NCBI GenBank assembly: GCA_015655545.1
Contig: JAATET010000105.1
Span: 1-64,000 of the forward strand
Length of the DNA stretch: 64,000 bases
Direction: 5' to 3'
Source: Chthoniobacterales bacterium
GTDB taxonomy: Bacteria; Verrucomicrobiota; Verrucomicrobiia; Chthoniobacterales; JAATET01
In this document: positions 38,077-48,585 of the stretch, piece after piece
Numbering within the stretch: the stretch's first letter is position 1
How the letters are laid out: each line of letters opens with the position of its first letter
The notes under the pieces: generated by a model
Databases searched by the model: none
What the model was told of the DNA's origin: nothing
Seen by the model: only the letters and a program-made list of their open reading frames with translations
Program-made: the position numbers and the translations under genes

Positions 38077-40922
38077 GCGGAGAGGGCGTTTTTGAATCCG
38101 GCCGCTTCGCGCGGCGCCATATCGGCCCACAGCCAGCGGAAATCCCGGCCATGCTCGAGACCGTCGGGGCTTCCTCGCTCGACACGCTCATCGAAGAGAC
38201 CGTGCCCGCGGCGATTCGCTCCTCGCGTCCGCTCGATCTTCCCGCCGCCCGCTCGGAGGAGCAGGCGCTCGCCGATCTCGCGGCCATTGCGAACGAGAAT
38301 CTTGTTTTTCAATCCTGCATCGGCATGGGCTATCACGGCTGCCATACGCCATCGGTCATCCGGCGGGGCATCCTCGAAAATCCCGGCTGGTATACCGCTT
38401 ACACGCCTTACCAGGCGGAGATCGCGCAAGGTCGGCTCGAGGCACTGCTGAACTTCCAGACGATGATTTGTGATCTCACGGCCATGGAGATTTCCAATGC
38501 TTCGCTGCTCGATGAATCCACCGCCGCCGCCGAGGCGATGGTGATGTGCCATCAAGCGGCAAAAGGGACGAAGTTTTTCGTCGCGGACGATTGTCATTCC
38601 CAGACGATTTCGCTGCTGCGCACGCGTGCCGAACCGCTCGGGATCGCGATCGTCACGGGTTCGATCGAGGCTTTTTCGACGCACGGCGAAGATGTCTTCG
38701 GCGCGCTCATTCAATATCCCGCCACCGACGGCCGCATACGGCCATTACGGCCGCTCATCGAAGCGATCCATGCCGCAGGAGCCCAGGCTGTCGTTTCCGC
38801 GGATCTGCTCGCGTTGACGCTCATCGAGCCGCCGGGCGAATGCGGCGCGGATATCGTGATCGGGTCGTCGCAGCGCTTTGGCGTGCCGCTCGGTTACGGC
38901 GGCCCCCACGCGGCTTATCTGGCGACGCGCGATGCGCACAAGCGCCGCATGCCAGGGCGCTTGATCGGCGTCTCGCGCGACGCGGATGGAAATCCCGCGC
39001 TGCGTTTGACGCTCCAGACGCGCGAGCAACACATCCGCCGCGAGAAGGCGACGAGCAATATCTGCACCGCGCAGGTGCTGCTGGCCGTCATTGCCTCGAT
39101 GTATGCCGTCTATCACGGCCCCGGGGGATTGGCGGCCATTGCCCGGCGGGTGCATGGCAAGGCAGCCGCCCTGGCCTCGCTGCTGCGAAAGCTCGGCTGG
39201 AAGGCGGGCGAAGAACCTTTCTTCGATACGATTCGCGTCGATCTTGGGCAGGTGCGCGCGGTGGAGATTTTGCGCCTGGCGGAAAGCTATCGCATCAATC
39301 TTCGTGCGCTCGACGATCATACGGTGACGATCGCGCTCGATGAGACGACGGGATCGCTCGCGCCATTTGCCGAGATTTTCAATCACGGCAATGCCACTGA
39401 TCTCATGGCGGAGGAAAGCGGGGAGGAGATCGCGGAAACACTGGCGCGCAAATCGGCCTTTTTGACGCATCCGGTCTTCAATCGCTATCACACCGAGACC
39501 GAGCTCATGCGCTATCTCAAGCGGCTCGAATCGCGCGATCTTTCGCTGACGACTTCGATGATCCCGCTGGGCTCATGCACGATGAAGCTCAACGCCGCCG
39601 CGGAGATGTATCCGGTGACATGGGAAAAAATCGGAGCCTTGCATCCCTTCGCGCCCACGGAGCAAGCGCAAGGATATCAGCGAATTTTTGCGCAGCTCGA
39701 ATCATGGCTCGCCGAGATTACCGGATTCGCCGCCTCGTCCCTCCAGCCGAACGCCGGCTCGCAGGGCGAGTATACCGGGTTGCTGGCCATTCGTGCGTAT
39801 CATCTCTCGCGGAAAGATAGGGATCGGACGGTCTGTTTGATTCCCACCTCCGCGCATGGGACGAATCCCGCCAGCGCCGTGATGGCCGGCATGAGCGTGG
39901 TGGCCGTGGCATGCGATTCGCAGGGCAACATCGATGTCGCGGATCTCCGCGCCAAGATCGACACGCACCGCGACCGACTCGCCGTGGTAATGATCACCTA
40001 TCCTTCGACGCACGGCGTATTCGAGGAATCGATTCGCGAGATTTGCGATCTTGTCCATGCCGCGGGCGGGCAGGTTTACATGGACGGCGCGAATTTGAAT
40101 GCGCAGGTCGGGTTGTGCCGCCCGGCGGAGTTCGGCGCGGATGTCTGCCATCTCAATCTTCACAAAACTTTCTGCATTCCGCATGGCGGCGGCGGACCGG
40201 GTGTCGGACCGATCGCCGTGGCCGCGCATCTCGCTCCGTTCCTGCCCGGGCATTCCGTGATCACGACGGGTGGTGATCGGGCCATCGGCGAGGTCTCGCA
40301 GGCGCCATGGGGCAGCGCGAGCATCGACGTGATCTCGTGGATGTATATCGCCATGATGGGGCCGGATGGGCTCACCGCCGCCACCAAGGTGGCGATCCTG
40401 AACGCCAACTATATCGCCCGCCGCTTGGAGGCTTTCTTTCCCGTGCTTTACAAGGGCTCGAAAGGCCGCGTCGCGCACGAATGCATTCTCGATGTGCGCG
40501 AATGGAAAGATCGCGCGGGCATCGAGGTCGAGGACTTTGCCAAGCGGCTGATGGATTTTGGGTTTCATGCTCCGACGATGAGCTGGCCCGTGCCGGGCAC
40601 GTTGATGATCGAACCGACCGAGAGCGAATCGAAAGCGGAGCTGGATCGATTTTGCGAGGCCATGATCGCGATCCATGGCGAGCTTCTCGCCGTCGAATCG
40701 GGAGCGCTCGACCGTTCCAACAATCCGCTCAAGCGCGCGCCGCACACGGCCCGGCAGGTCACTTCCGATAAATGGGATCGCCCTTACACGCGCGAACAGG
40801 CCGCCTATCCGGCTCCATGGTTGCGCGAGCACAAGTTCTGGCCCGCGGTCGGCCGCATCGACAATGTCTTCGGCGACCGGAATATCTTCTGCACCTGCCC
40901 GTCGATGGAAGATTTGGCCTGA
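38073..40922 (+). CDS. gcvP: Glycine dehydrogenase (P protein)
   Basis: [52 protein letters not shown]. Confidence 0.97.
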   Translation: MSGEGVFESGRFARRHIGPQPAEIPAMLETVGASSLDTLIEETVPAAIRSSRPLDLPAARSEEQALADLAAIANENLVFQSCIGMGYHGCHTPSVIRRGILENPGWYTAYTPYQAEIAQGRLEALLNFQTMICDLTAMEISNASLLDESTAAAEAMVMCHQAAKGTKFFVADDCHSQTISLLRTRAEPLGIAIVTGSIEAFSTHGEDVFGALIQYPATDGRIRPLRPLIEAIHAAGAQAVVSADLLALTLIEPPGECGADIVIGSSQRFGVPLGYGGPHAAYLATRDAHKRRMPGRLIGVSRDADGNPALRLTLQTREQHIRREKATSNICTAQVLLAVIASMYAVYHGPGGLAAIARRVHGKAAALASLLRKLGWKAGEEPFFDTIRVDLGQVRAVEILRLAESYRINLRALDDHTVTIALDETTGSLAPFAEIFNHGNATDLMAEESGEEIAETLARKSAFLTHPVFNRYHTETELMRYLKRLESRDLSLTTSMIPLGSCTMKLNAAAEMYPVTWEKIGALHPFAPTEQAQGYQRIFAQLESWLAEITGFAASSLQPNAGSQGEYTGLLAIRAYHLSRKDRDRTVCLIPTSAHGTNPASAVMAGMSVVAVACDSQGNIDVADLRAKIDTHRDRLAVVMITYPSTHGVFEESIREICDLVHAAGGQVYMDGANLNAQVGLCRPAEFGADVCHLNLHKTFCIPHGGGGPGVGPIAVAAHLAPFLPGHSVITTGGDRAIGEVSQAPWGSASIDVISWMYIAMMGPDGLTAATKVAILNANYIARRLEAFFPVLYKGSKGRVAHECILDVREWKDRAGIEVEDFAKRLMDFGFHAPTMSWPVPGTLMIEPTESESKAELDRFCEAMIAIHGELLAVESGALDRSNNPLKRAPHTARQVTSDKWDRPYTREQAAYPAPWLREHKFWPAVGRIDNVFGDRNIFCTCPSMEDLA

Positions 40923-40926
40923 GGCT

Positions 40927-43764
40927 TTACGGTGACGTGCCCGCCTGGTCCGCGCTGGGCGGGGCGACCATCAGCTGCTGGAGCTCGGGGGCGTTTTTCA
41001 CCGATTGAAAGACGGGATCGCTCAAGAAACGCTCGCGGATTTCGACGCCTCCCAGCTGGATGGATTTCCCGAGCGCCCGGAAACTTTCCTTTTGGTTTCC
41101 GAGCAGGAGTTCCGCGCGCGCCAATCGGTAAAATGGCTCGGACGATTCGGAGTCGAGCGCGGCCCAGCGGCTGGCGGCGTCGGCGGACTGCTGCCATTTA
41201 CGCTGCGCTTCGGAGACTTCCACGACGAAGGCGAGAAACTCCGGATTCCCGCCAATCTTGCCCACCGCTTCCGCAAGGATGGCGTCTCCGGCCTCGTCCT
41301 GACCGACATTCGCATAGAGCGTCACCAGCTTTCGCAAGGCTGCCAGGTCCGCCGGGTTGCGCCGCCATTGGGCCAGCAGCGCCTCGATTTCAGCCTGGGC
41401 TTCCTTTCGCTCCATGGCTTGGTCTCGGGCCATGCGGATCAAAGAATTATGAGGATCGTCCGCCAGAGCACGGTTCAAAATCGCGATGCTCTCGTCGAAA
41501 ATTCCACGTTTCCACAGCATGCGCGACAGGCCCGCGATCGCTTCGAAGTTTCCGATCCATAAATCAATCGCCTGCCGATAGGCCGCCTCCGCCTCGGGAT
41601 ACATTTCGCGGTCCTCGTAAATGGCCGCGCCGGTCAGGCGAAGGCGGGAAAAATTTCGCCGGGCGTCGTAATCGTGCGCGTAAGTGGCGCTGGCTTTGAG
41701 GCGGGCGCCGTAGTTTTTCCAAAAGGAAAAATCTTTGCGAACGACCTCGTCGGGCAACTCTGCAAGCGGTTCCGGATTGATCCGGTAGAGCAGGCCATCG
41801 GGAATCGCGCTTCGATAACTCCACTTCATCGGGAAGCTTTCCTCGACGTAAAAGGTGTGCTTCGCCTTGTTTTTTTCGAAGATCCACTGGGCGACAGCGG
41901 CGATCGCCGCTTGATAAACCTCAAGGCCGGAAGCGGCTTTTTCTCCGCTCTGCGCCTCGGTCGCCGCCTTTTGCCGAATGGCCTGCATTTCTTCGAGAGT
42001 CGGAAGAATTAGCGGCTCTTGCGGATAGGCTCCGTCCCGACCAAGCCAATGTTCGAATGCCGTTTGCGGCTTCGGGCGGTCGGGAGCGTATTGGTCGTGG
42101 ATATAGGCCAGGTAAAAGCGATCGGTGAGCGCGTTCTGCGTGAGGATGTAAAGATCCCGCCGATCGAACGAGGGATCGATCCGCTGCTTTGGCGGAAGGG
42201 TGCTCTCGCCAAGGATCATGTAAGTCGGAATGAATCGTCCGGCATCCGTGCCTCCGAAGATCACGCTGTCCTTCGGCAGGGCGGCGAGCATGTCGTGCCC
42301 ATACTGCCAGCCCAGCCAGTGGCCGCGCTGGCTCGCGCCGTTCAAGTTCCAAAAAATCGGCCACAATGGCAGGAGCAGCAAAACCCAGACGGCCTGACGC
42401 AGCCAGGCTGCGCGGGCGACAAGCCAAAGCCACACGAAAAATGCGCCGATGCCGCAAAGCAGTGCGAAGATGAAGTTCGTGTAAGTGTGGTAGGGCATTT
42501 GCACCCACCAGCCGTTGTTGTCCGTGGTCGCATGCTCGAGCACAGGCTGGAGTGTCATCGCGAAGATGAAGGCCAGGGTAAGCAGATAAATCCAGACCCG
42601 GGCAGCGAGCGGCGGTCGTGGTCGTCGCAGGGCCGACGCCAGGGCGACGACAAAGAACAAAATCGCCAGCGGTGAAAAACTCCGGACGATTTGCATCCAG
42701 AAAAAGCCGGACCATTCGCGCAGACGTTTGAAAATCTCGGTGGCGTTTTCTTTGCTTGCCGACTCGCTGCCCGGAGGCACGCCGAGCACCTTGCTCAGCC
42801 CGCGCAGGCTGAGATCGGAGAGCGTTCCGCTGTATTGTGAGCGGTTGAAGGAATAAAAAAGTCCTTCGGCCGTGCGGGTGTAACTCCAATTCATCGGCGG
42901 ATTGGTGGCCGATGCAAAGGGCATGTAAACGTAGGGGAGGAGCCCGAGAAAAATCACAAAGGGCAGGAAGACGATCAGTCTCCAATGCAAGCGCGCGCGG
43001 GCGATGATCAACGCAATGACGAGAATCGTGCCGACGAAATAGAGCAACCGGATGGCCGCCTTGACCACGAGCGGATCGGGAGAGTAGAGCGCAAACGCCA
43101 GATAGCAAATCAAGGCGCAGAACGTGACGGCCAGAAAAAGGTCCCAGAACAAATCGCGGCGGACCAGCAACACGATGAGAAAAGGCAGCAGGCCGAGAGC
43201 CAGCGTGAGCTGGTGATTGCTGAACGCGAGACTGAAGGTGTAAAAGCTCCAGAAGATCCCGGAGAGTTTTTCCGGGCGACGCAGCCAGGCATACAGGCTC
43301 GTGAGGTAAAGCCCGACCAGCAGGGCATGCAGCGTGTAAACCTCGACGATCACGGCCTGCGACCACATCGAGAAGCTGAAGGCAAACACGAGGCCGAGCG
43401 AGATCGCGCAGATGCTGGCGGCGGTGCGGGTTTTGAAATCCGCCCGGGGCAGCATCCAGAGCGCGCTGTTGCGGATGAGCATCGCCACGAGGCCGACCGC
43501 CATCGCGCCGCAGACGCCGCTGAAGAGCGCGAGTTGCCAGGCGACATTGCCGAGCGGCAGGAAATGAAAAAGCCAGGCCAGCAGCGTCCACAGCGGGTAG
43601 CCGGTCGGATGGGGAACTCCGAAGTGCTGCGCGGCGACGATGAATTCGCCCGCGTCGAGCATCGTGACGCTGGGGGCGGTCGTCCATGCGTAGCCGGCGA
43701 AGGCGATCAAGGCGGCGATGAATCCGCACGTCCAGTCGAGACGTTGGAAGATACGCGAATTCAT
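40927..43764 (-). CDS. DUF2723 membrane protein with C-terminal TPR-like region
   Basis: TMLDAGEFIVAAQHFGVPHPTGYPLWTLLAWLFHFLPLGN; multi-TM. Confidence 0.88.
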   Translation of the reverse strand: MNSRIFQRLDWTCGFIAALIAFAGYAWTTAPSVTMLDAGEFIVAAQHFGVPHPTGYPLWTLLAWLFHFLPLGNVAWQLALFSGVCGAMAVGLVAMLIRNSALWMLPRADFKTRTAASICAISLGLVFAFSFSMWSQAVIVEVYTLHALLVGLYLTSLYAWLRRPEKLSGIFWSFYTFSLAFSNHQLTLALGLLPFLIVLLVRRDLFWDLFLAVTFCALICYLAFALYSPDPLVVKAAIRLLYFVGTILVIALIIARARLHWRLIVFLPFVIFLGLLPYVYMPFASATNPPMNWSYTRTAEGLFYSFNRSQYSGTLSDLSLRGLSKVLGVPPGSESASKENATEIFKRLREWSGFFWMQIVRSFSPLAILFFVVALASALRRPRPPLAARVWIYLLTLAFIFAMTLQPVLEHATTDNNGWWVQMPYHTYTNFIFALLCGIGAFFVWLWLVARAAWLRQAVWVLLLLPLWPIFWNLNGASQRGHWLGWQYGHDMLAALPKDSVIFGGTDAGRFIPTYMILGESTLPPKQRIDPSFDRRDLYILTQNALTDRFYLAYIHDQYAPDRPKPQTAFEHWLGRDGAYPQEPLILPTLEEMQAIRQKAATEAQSGEKAASGLEVYQAAIAAVAQWIFEKNKAKHTFYVEESFPMKWSYRSAIPDGLLYRINPEPLAELPDEVVRKDFSFWKNYGARLKASATYAHDYDARRNFSRLRLTGAAIYEDREMYPEAEAAYRQAIDLWIGNFEAIAGLSRMLWKRGIFDESIAILNRALADDPHNSLIRMARDQAMERKEAQAEIEALLAQWRRNPADLAALRKLVTLYANVGQDEAGDAILAEAVGKIGGNPEFLAFVVEVSEAQRKWQQSADAASRWAALDSESSEPFYRLARAELLLGNQKESFRALGKSIQLGGVEIRERFLSDPVFQSVKNAPELQQLMVAPPSADQAGTSP

Positions 43765-46700
43765 GATTCCGGTGTCCGCGCCGCGTCGGCCACGGCGAGT
43801 TGCAGCACGCGCCGTGCGGCTTCGAAGGCGATACCGGCCGTCATTTTCGTCTGCCCCACGCGCCGCTCGGTGAAGACGATCGGGATTTCCACGAGTCGAA
43901 AGCCCCCTGTCCAAAGGAGCCAATGCAGCTCGATCTGGAAGCCGTATCCGTCGGCCCGCAGCTGCGACCAATCAATGCCTTCGAGGGCGGCGGTGCGGAG
44001 CGCTTTAAAGCCGCTCGTGGCGTCGGTGAGGGGAAGACTCGTCAGCAGGCGCACGTATTGGGACGCGCCGGTGCTGAGGAGGAGTCGATGACGCGGCCAG
44101 TTCACGACCCGCAGACCGCCGAGATAACGACTGCCAATGGCGGCATCGGCGCCTGCGCTCAGAGCGGCCAGGAGGCGCGGGATGTCGGACGGATCGTGCG
44201 AGAGATCCGCGTCGATTTCGAGGCACGCATCATAGCCCTGCGCGATGGCCCAGCGAAAACCGTCGCGATAGGCAGAGCCGAGGCCGCGCTTTTCGGGGCG
44301 TTCGAGAAGTCGGATGCGCGTGCCGTAGGCGGGATGCGCGCGCACTCGGGCGGCGGTGCCATCGGGTGAGGCGTCATCGATGATCAGTGCGTGCAGATCG
44401 GGATGGACGGAAAGAATGCGAACCAGTAACTCGTCGATGCTCCCCGCTTCATTATAGGTGGGAATCAAGGCCAGCGGCCGCGTGATGGGCGTGCGGGAAA
44501 TTTTCAGGATTGTTTTTTGAACCTCCGCGAGCGGGTGGGCGGCGGTCAACCGGCCACGAAGCGGGCCGGGCAGGAATCGGGCAATCACGAGAAATCCGAG
44601 CGCGGCGGCCCATGAGATCGATCCGGCGGCGAGGCAGATGAAATACCAGGCGGGCGGGCGAAAGCGAAATTCGACGATTCGATTTTCCGCCCGCACGGGC
44701 ACGGCGGGAAAGGCGCCTGCGCCTCGATAGACCGGAGATGCCGTGCCATCCACCGTGGCCGTCCAGTCGGGATGCCACGACTCGCCGAGGACGACCCAGC
44801 CGACGTTCCCCGGGGCCGCGAACGCGATTCGGCTCGGAGTGCGCGGGGCGGAGGGAAGCATCCGCACGAAGGCCGGGGCCGGCTCTTTGAGGGCGCTCAT
44901 TCCCGGCAACGAGGAAAGATTTCCCGCCGTCGAATCCACTACGGTGATCACGTGCCGCTTCGCCATGTCGAGCGCGTCCACGTATTGCTGGTAGCCGTCG
45001 GACGCGGGATGAGCCGCCGCGGCGAAAAACGCCGGATAGAGCGAGCGGGAGTTTGAAAGCAGCGCGAAGGAGTCGTTTTCGAATTGCACCGGCAGGAGGC
45101 TGCGGAACCATTTTTGGACGTTGCGCGAGATGTCGGGATCGTTGAGATCGAGAAACACGCCGCCGATGCCCGCGAGCTGAAGATAGCTCAGCATATCGGT
45201 GGCCGATCTTCCCGAGGCGGCTTGGAGGCAGGCGGTGTCGCGAGGGAGAAGGTAATGGTTGAGCGCCTCGGTGGAGAGCGGATGGCCGGTGAGGTTCGGA
45301 ATACCGAGATAAAAATAGCGGCCCGATTGCGCGAAGACGCGGTCGGAAGTTTCACCGAGATGCGAGGCGGCATCGCGAAAGTCCGTAAACGTTTTTTGCC
45401 CGAGACCGCCGCGATAGAACCAGCTGAAGTAAATCGCGAAATCGAGACCGGCGATAATCAAGGCCAGCGAAGCCAGCAGCGGCCTGAGGCGGATGGACGG
45501 GACGCTGCGCAGAGCAAAGACGACTGCCAGTGCGGAGGCCACCGCCCAGCTGAAGGAGCCGTTGAGGATCCAGAAAGAATCCGGCGCGCGCAGATCCGCA
45601 TAGATGGGCAGATGCTCGAGCAGGCGAAATACCGGAACGAGCAGATAGAAAAGAAAAACGCCGGCAAAAATCCAGACACGATGGCGAACCGCGGGCAGGC
45701 ACCAAAAAATGAGAAATCCCTGGGCGGCAAGCGCGAGCCAATGCAGGGAGATGCCGAAATCGGGAAGATTTTCCGCAGCGGCAAGAAAGGCGAAGTGGCC
45801 TTGCAAAACACTGCGGGGCCCGAAAGAAATCCAGAACATCCCGAGCGTGATGAGCAGAAAGATCCGGATGATCGCCACTTCCCGGGGCTGGCGCACATTT
45901 CGCCATGTTGCGAAAATGGTCCAGGCGACGGCGAGGATGCCGACCAGTCCAAGGTAATAGCCGCCCCGGTCGATGCGGAAGGTCTGCGGCAGCGAAAAAA
46001 ACAGGGCGCCGGCGCGATCGAACCACGCGGTGGCGGTTTTGGCCGAATACGCGGCTTGCCAGCTCGAGAAGGGATCGAGCTCGAACACGGTCATGAAGCT
46101 GCGCTCGCGGAGCAGCGGCAGCAGCGGGACGACGCCGAGCAGGAGCGTGACGGGAATGGCCCAGGCCGCGCCGCGCAGAAGATTTCGTCGGCACTCGCGG
46201 CGGGAGACGAACAGCCACGCCGCGAAGATGGCGAGCGGGAGCGCGAGCGTCGCGCCCATTTTGCTCCAGGCAAGCACCGAGGCCGACCAGGCGACGGCGA
46301 GCAGGACGCCGTCGAAGGGCGTGCCCCGCTCGGCCAAGCGCAGCAGGGCGAGGAAGGCGAGGGGAACGAGCGGGATGGCGACGAGGATCGTCATGTGTTC
46401 CTGCCAGCCGGTTCGCAGCAGGAGCTGGGGGGCGAGCAGGTAGGCGCACCCGACGGCGAATCCGCTCCAGCCGCAGCCGGAGAGCCGCCGGCCGAAGGCG
46501 TAGGCCGCGAAGCCGCCAAGGGCGAGCAAAAGCAGCGCGGTGATTTTCATCGCGATCTCCGGCGAGGGCGCGAGCCAGAGCGCCGGCGCATAGACTGGCA
46601 CGGCCAGCGCGAAGCTCAACAAGGTCGCGGATGGCGAGCCGCCGAGGTAGTCGGGAAACCACGCGAAATCGCCGGTGCGGAGGAGATGAAGAATGGCCTC

Positions 46701-46820
46701 GATCTTGGCGGCGTGCCCGGGGAGTTCTCCACCGCTGCCGGTTTGCCGGAACCATCCCCAGCTGATCGCGGCGAGGTAGGCCGCGACGAAGAGAATGAAA
46801 ATGGGGAGGGAACGGCGCAC
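43761..46820 (-). CDS. Fusion: YfhO-like polytopic membrane protein + C-terminal polyprenol-phosphate mannosyltransferase-like GT2
   Basis: N-terminal TM region ending in WHPDWTATVDGTASPVYRGAGAFPAVPV...VEFRFRPPAWY; then LALIPTYNEAGSIDELL...IIDDASPDGTA...EIDADLSHDPSDIP...IGSRYLGG. Confidence 0.88.
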   Translation of the reverse strand: MRRSLPIFILFVAAYLAAISWGWFRQTGSGGELPGHAAKIEAILHLLRTGDFAWFPDYLGGSPSATLLSFALAVPVYAPALWLAPSPEIAMKITALLLLALGGFAAYAFGRRLSGCGWSGFAVGCAYLLAPQLLLRTGWQEHMTILVAIPLVPLAFLALLRLAERGTPFDGVLLAVAWSASVLAWSKMGATLALPLAIFAAWLFVSRRECRRNLLRGAAWAIPVTLLLGVVPLLPLLRERSFMTVFELDPFSSWQAAYSAKTATAWFDRAGALFFSLPQTFRIDRGGYYLGLVGILAVAWTIFATWRNVRQPREVAIIRIFLLITLGMFWISFGPRSVLQGHFAFLAAAENLPDFGISLHWLALAAQGFLIFWCLPAVRHRVWIFAGVFLFYLLVPVFRLLEHLPIYADLRAPDSFWILNGSFSWAVASALAVVFALRSVPSIRLRPLLASLALIIAGLDFAIYFSWFYRGGLGQKTFTDFRDAASHLGETSDRVFAQSGRYFYLGIPNLTGHPLSTEALNHYLLPRDTACLQAASGRSATDMLSYLQLAGIGGVFLDLNDPDISRNVQKWFRSLLPVQFENDSFALLSNSRSLYPAFFAAAAHPASDGYQQYVDALDMAKRHVITVVDSTAGNLSSLPGMSALKEPAPAFVRMLPSAPRTPSRIAFAAPGNVGWVVLGESWHPDWTATVDGTASPVYRGAGAFPAVPVRAENRIVEFRFRPPAWYFICLAAGSISWAAALGFLVIARFLPGPLRGRLTAAHPLAEVQKTILKISRTPITRPLALIPTYNEAGSIDELLVRILSVHPDLHALIIDDASPDGTAARVRAHPAYGTRIRLLERPEKRGLGSAYRDGFRWAIAQGYDACLEIDADLSHDPSDIPRLLAALSAGADAAIGSRYLGGLRVVNWPRHRLLLSTGASQYVRLLTSLPLTDATSGFKALRTAALEGIDWSQLRADGYGFQIELHWLLWTGGFRLVEIPIVFTERRVGQTKMTAGIAFEAARRVLQLAVADAARTPES

Positions 46821-46854
46821 CGAAAATGGGGAGGTGAATCGAAAAAAACGAAGG

Positions 46855-47409
46855 CTAGGACATCGAGTTCCGCCGCATGAGCTTTTCGATGGTGGAGGCG
46901 GCCGCCTGAAGATCGTTGGGTTCCATGCGGTCGATGAAAAGAATGCCGTGGAGGTGGTCGTGCTCGTGCTGCACGGCGCGGGCGAGCAGGCCGGTGGCGC
47001 GGAATTCCAGGTTCTCGTTTTCCAAAGTCGTGGCTTTTACGAAAACCTCGGGCGGACGGGGAATTTTACCCTGCATGCCGGGAAAGCTGAGGCAGCCTTC
47101 GGTGGCGGCGATCGTGTCGCCGATTTTTTCGACCTCGGCGTTGATCAGGACGAGCGGCATGTAGTCTTCGAGCGGCACCGTTTCGCCTTCGACGATCATT
47201 GCGCCGGGCTCATCCGCGTCGAGCACGTCGATCACGCACATCTGGATCGGCAAGCCGACCTGCTGCGCGGCCAGGCCGACGCCGTTGGCCTCGTTCATCG
47301 TGTCGATCATGTCCTCGGCGAGCTTGTGGATCCGCGCATCGATGCGCTCGATGCGGCGGCCTTTGGAGCGCAGGGCCGGATGGCCGTATTCAACGATGGG
47401 AAGGATCAT
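46855..47409 (-). CDS. def: Peptide deformylase
   Basis: GVGLAAQQVGLPIQMCVIDV; EGCLSFPGM; QHEHDHLHGILFIDR. Confidence 0.96.
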   Translation of the reverse strand: MILPIVEYGHPALRSKGRRIERIDARIHKLAEDMIDTMNEANGVGLAAQQVGLPIQMCVIDVLDADEPGAMIVEGETVPLEDYMPLVLINAEVEKIGDTIAATEGCLSFPGMQGKIPRPPEVFVKATTLENENLEFRATGLLARAVQHEHDHLHGILFIDRMEPNDLQAAASTIEKLMRRNSMS

Positions 47410-47429
47410 TTTTTGGAAAATGAATATGC

Positions 47430-47861
47430 TCAGGGGCGGCCGGCGGGCGTGGGCTCCGGCTGGGTGAAGGCGGGGATGTTTTTTACACCGGCCTGCTTGA
47501 GGGCGTCGAGCACTTGAACCACCACGCCGAAGGGGGCCTCGCGGTCGGCCTGCATGGCGATCGGTCGGTCCGGAGCCTGCTGGCGTGCGGCCCGGAGGGC
47601 GGTTGCGAGGTCGGCGAGCTTTACGGGATTTTCGTCGAGCATGAGCTGGTCGGCGGTTTTCACGCGGAGGACGATGGGGTCGGATTTCGCCGAGACGGAG
47701 GCGGTGGCGGTCTTCGAGTCGGGAAGGTTGATCTCGAGCTGCGGCTGCTTTTTTTTGAAGGTCGAGGTGACGATGAAAAAGATGAGAAGGATGACGAGGA
47801 TGTCGATCAACGAAATGATGTTGATCATCGGCGTGCGCCGCTTGCGGGTGTAGAATTTCAT
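47430..47861 (-). CDS. exbD: ExbD/TolR family biopolymer transporter
   Basis: PMINIISLIDILVILLIFFIVTSTFKKKQPQLEINLP. Confidence 0.92.
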   Translation of the reverse strand: MKFYTRKRRTPMINIISLIDILVILLIFFIVTSTFKKKQPQLEINLPDSKTATASVSAKSDPIVLRVKTADQLMLDENPVKLADLATALRAARQQAPDRPIAMQADREAPFGVVVQVLDALKQAGVKNIPAFTQPEPTPAGRP

Positions 47862-48517
47862 TCCCCGTGATGGATGGACGGCTGCATATCGGGGCTTGGA
47901 TAGCACTTCGCCAAAAGCTCCGCGGCCACGGCTTCCATCTCGACGGCCATCACCTCGATCTTGCGCATGAAATAGTTGTGGGCGACCAGCGCGGGCACAG
48001 CCACCGCGAGGCCGACGATCGTCGTGTTCAAGGCCTCGGCAATGCCGCGGGCGATGATCATGGAGTCCGCTTCGCCGAGAGTGCCGAACATTCCGACCAG
48101 TCCGGACAGACAGCCCAGAAGGCCGATGAGCGGCCCGATGCCGGCGGTGATCTCGAGCAGGACCATGCCGCTCTCCAGGCGCGCGGTTTCGTGCCGGGCC
48201 TGCGTTTGCACCGCTTCGGCATTGTCCGTGCGCGGCCAGGAAAGATTGCGAATGAGGGTAAGCAAAATGTGCGAAAGCGGAGACGGATTCTCGCGCAGGA
48301 TCGCGGTGAGCCGGGTCAGCTCGTCACCGGGCTCCAGACGCGCCACTTCTTCCTCGATGGCAGCCGGCATCACGTTGCACTCGCGGAGGGCGAATCCGCG
48401 CAGCAGCATCACGGTCGTGGCCATGATCGAGAGGCCGACCAGGGGGATCATGAAAATACCGCCCTGTGCGAAGAATCCGGTGATGGATTGGAAGGCGGAG
48501 GCGAAGAGCACGTTCAT
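47858..48517 (-). CDS. exbB: MotA/TolQ/ExbB proton channel family protein
   Basis: LLEITAGIGPLIGLLGCLSGLVGMFGTLGEA...GIAEALNTTIVGLAVAVPALVAHNYF. Confidence 0.92.
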   Translation of the reverse strand: MNVLFASAFQSITGFFAQGGIFMIPLVGLSIMATTVMLLRGFALRECNVMPAAIEEEVARLEPGDELTRLTAILRENPSPLSHILLTLIRNLSWPRTDNAEAVQTQARHETARLESGMVLLEITAGIGPLIGLLGCLSGLVGMFGTLGEADSMIIARGIAEALNTTIVGLAVAVPALVAHNYFMRKIEVMAVEMEAVAAELLAKCYPSPDMQPSIHHGE

Positions 48518-48585
48518 CGATAAAGCGGCCACGATAGCGCGGTGGCAAGAGGGCGCAAGAGTGCGCTTGGGGCGCGAGAACGCGG

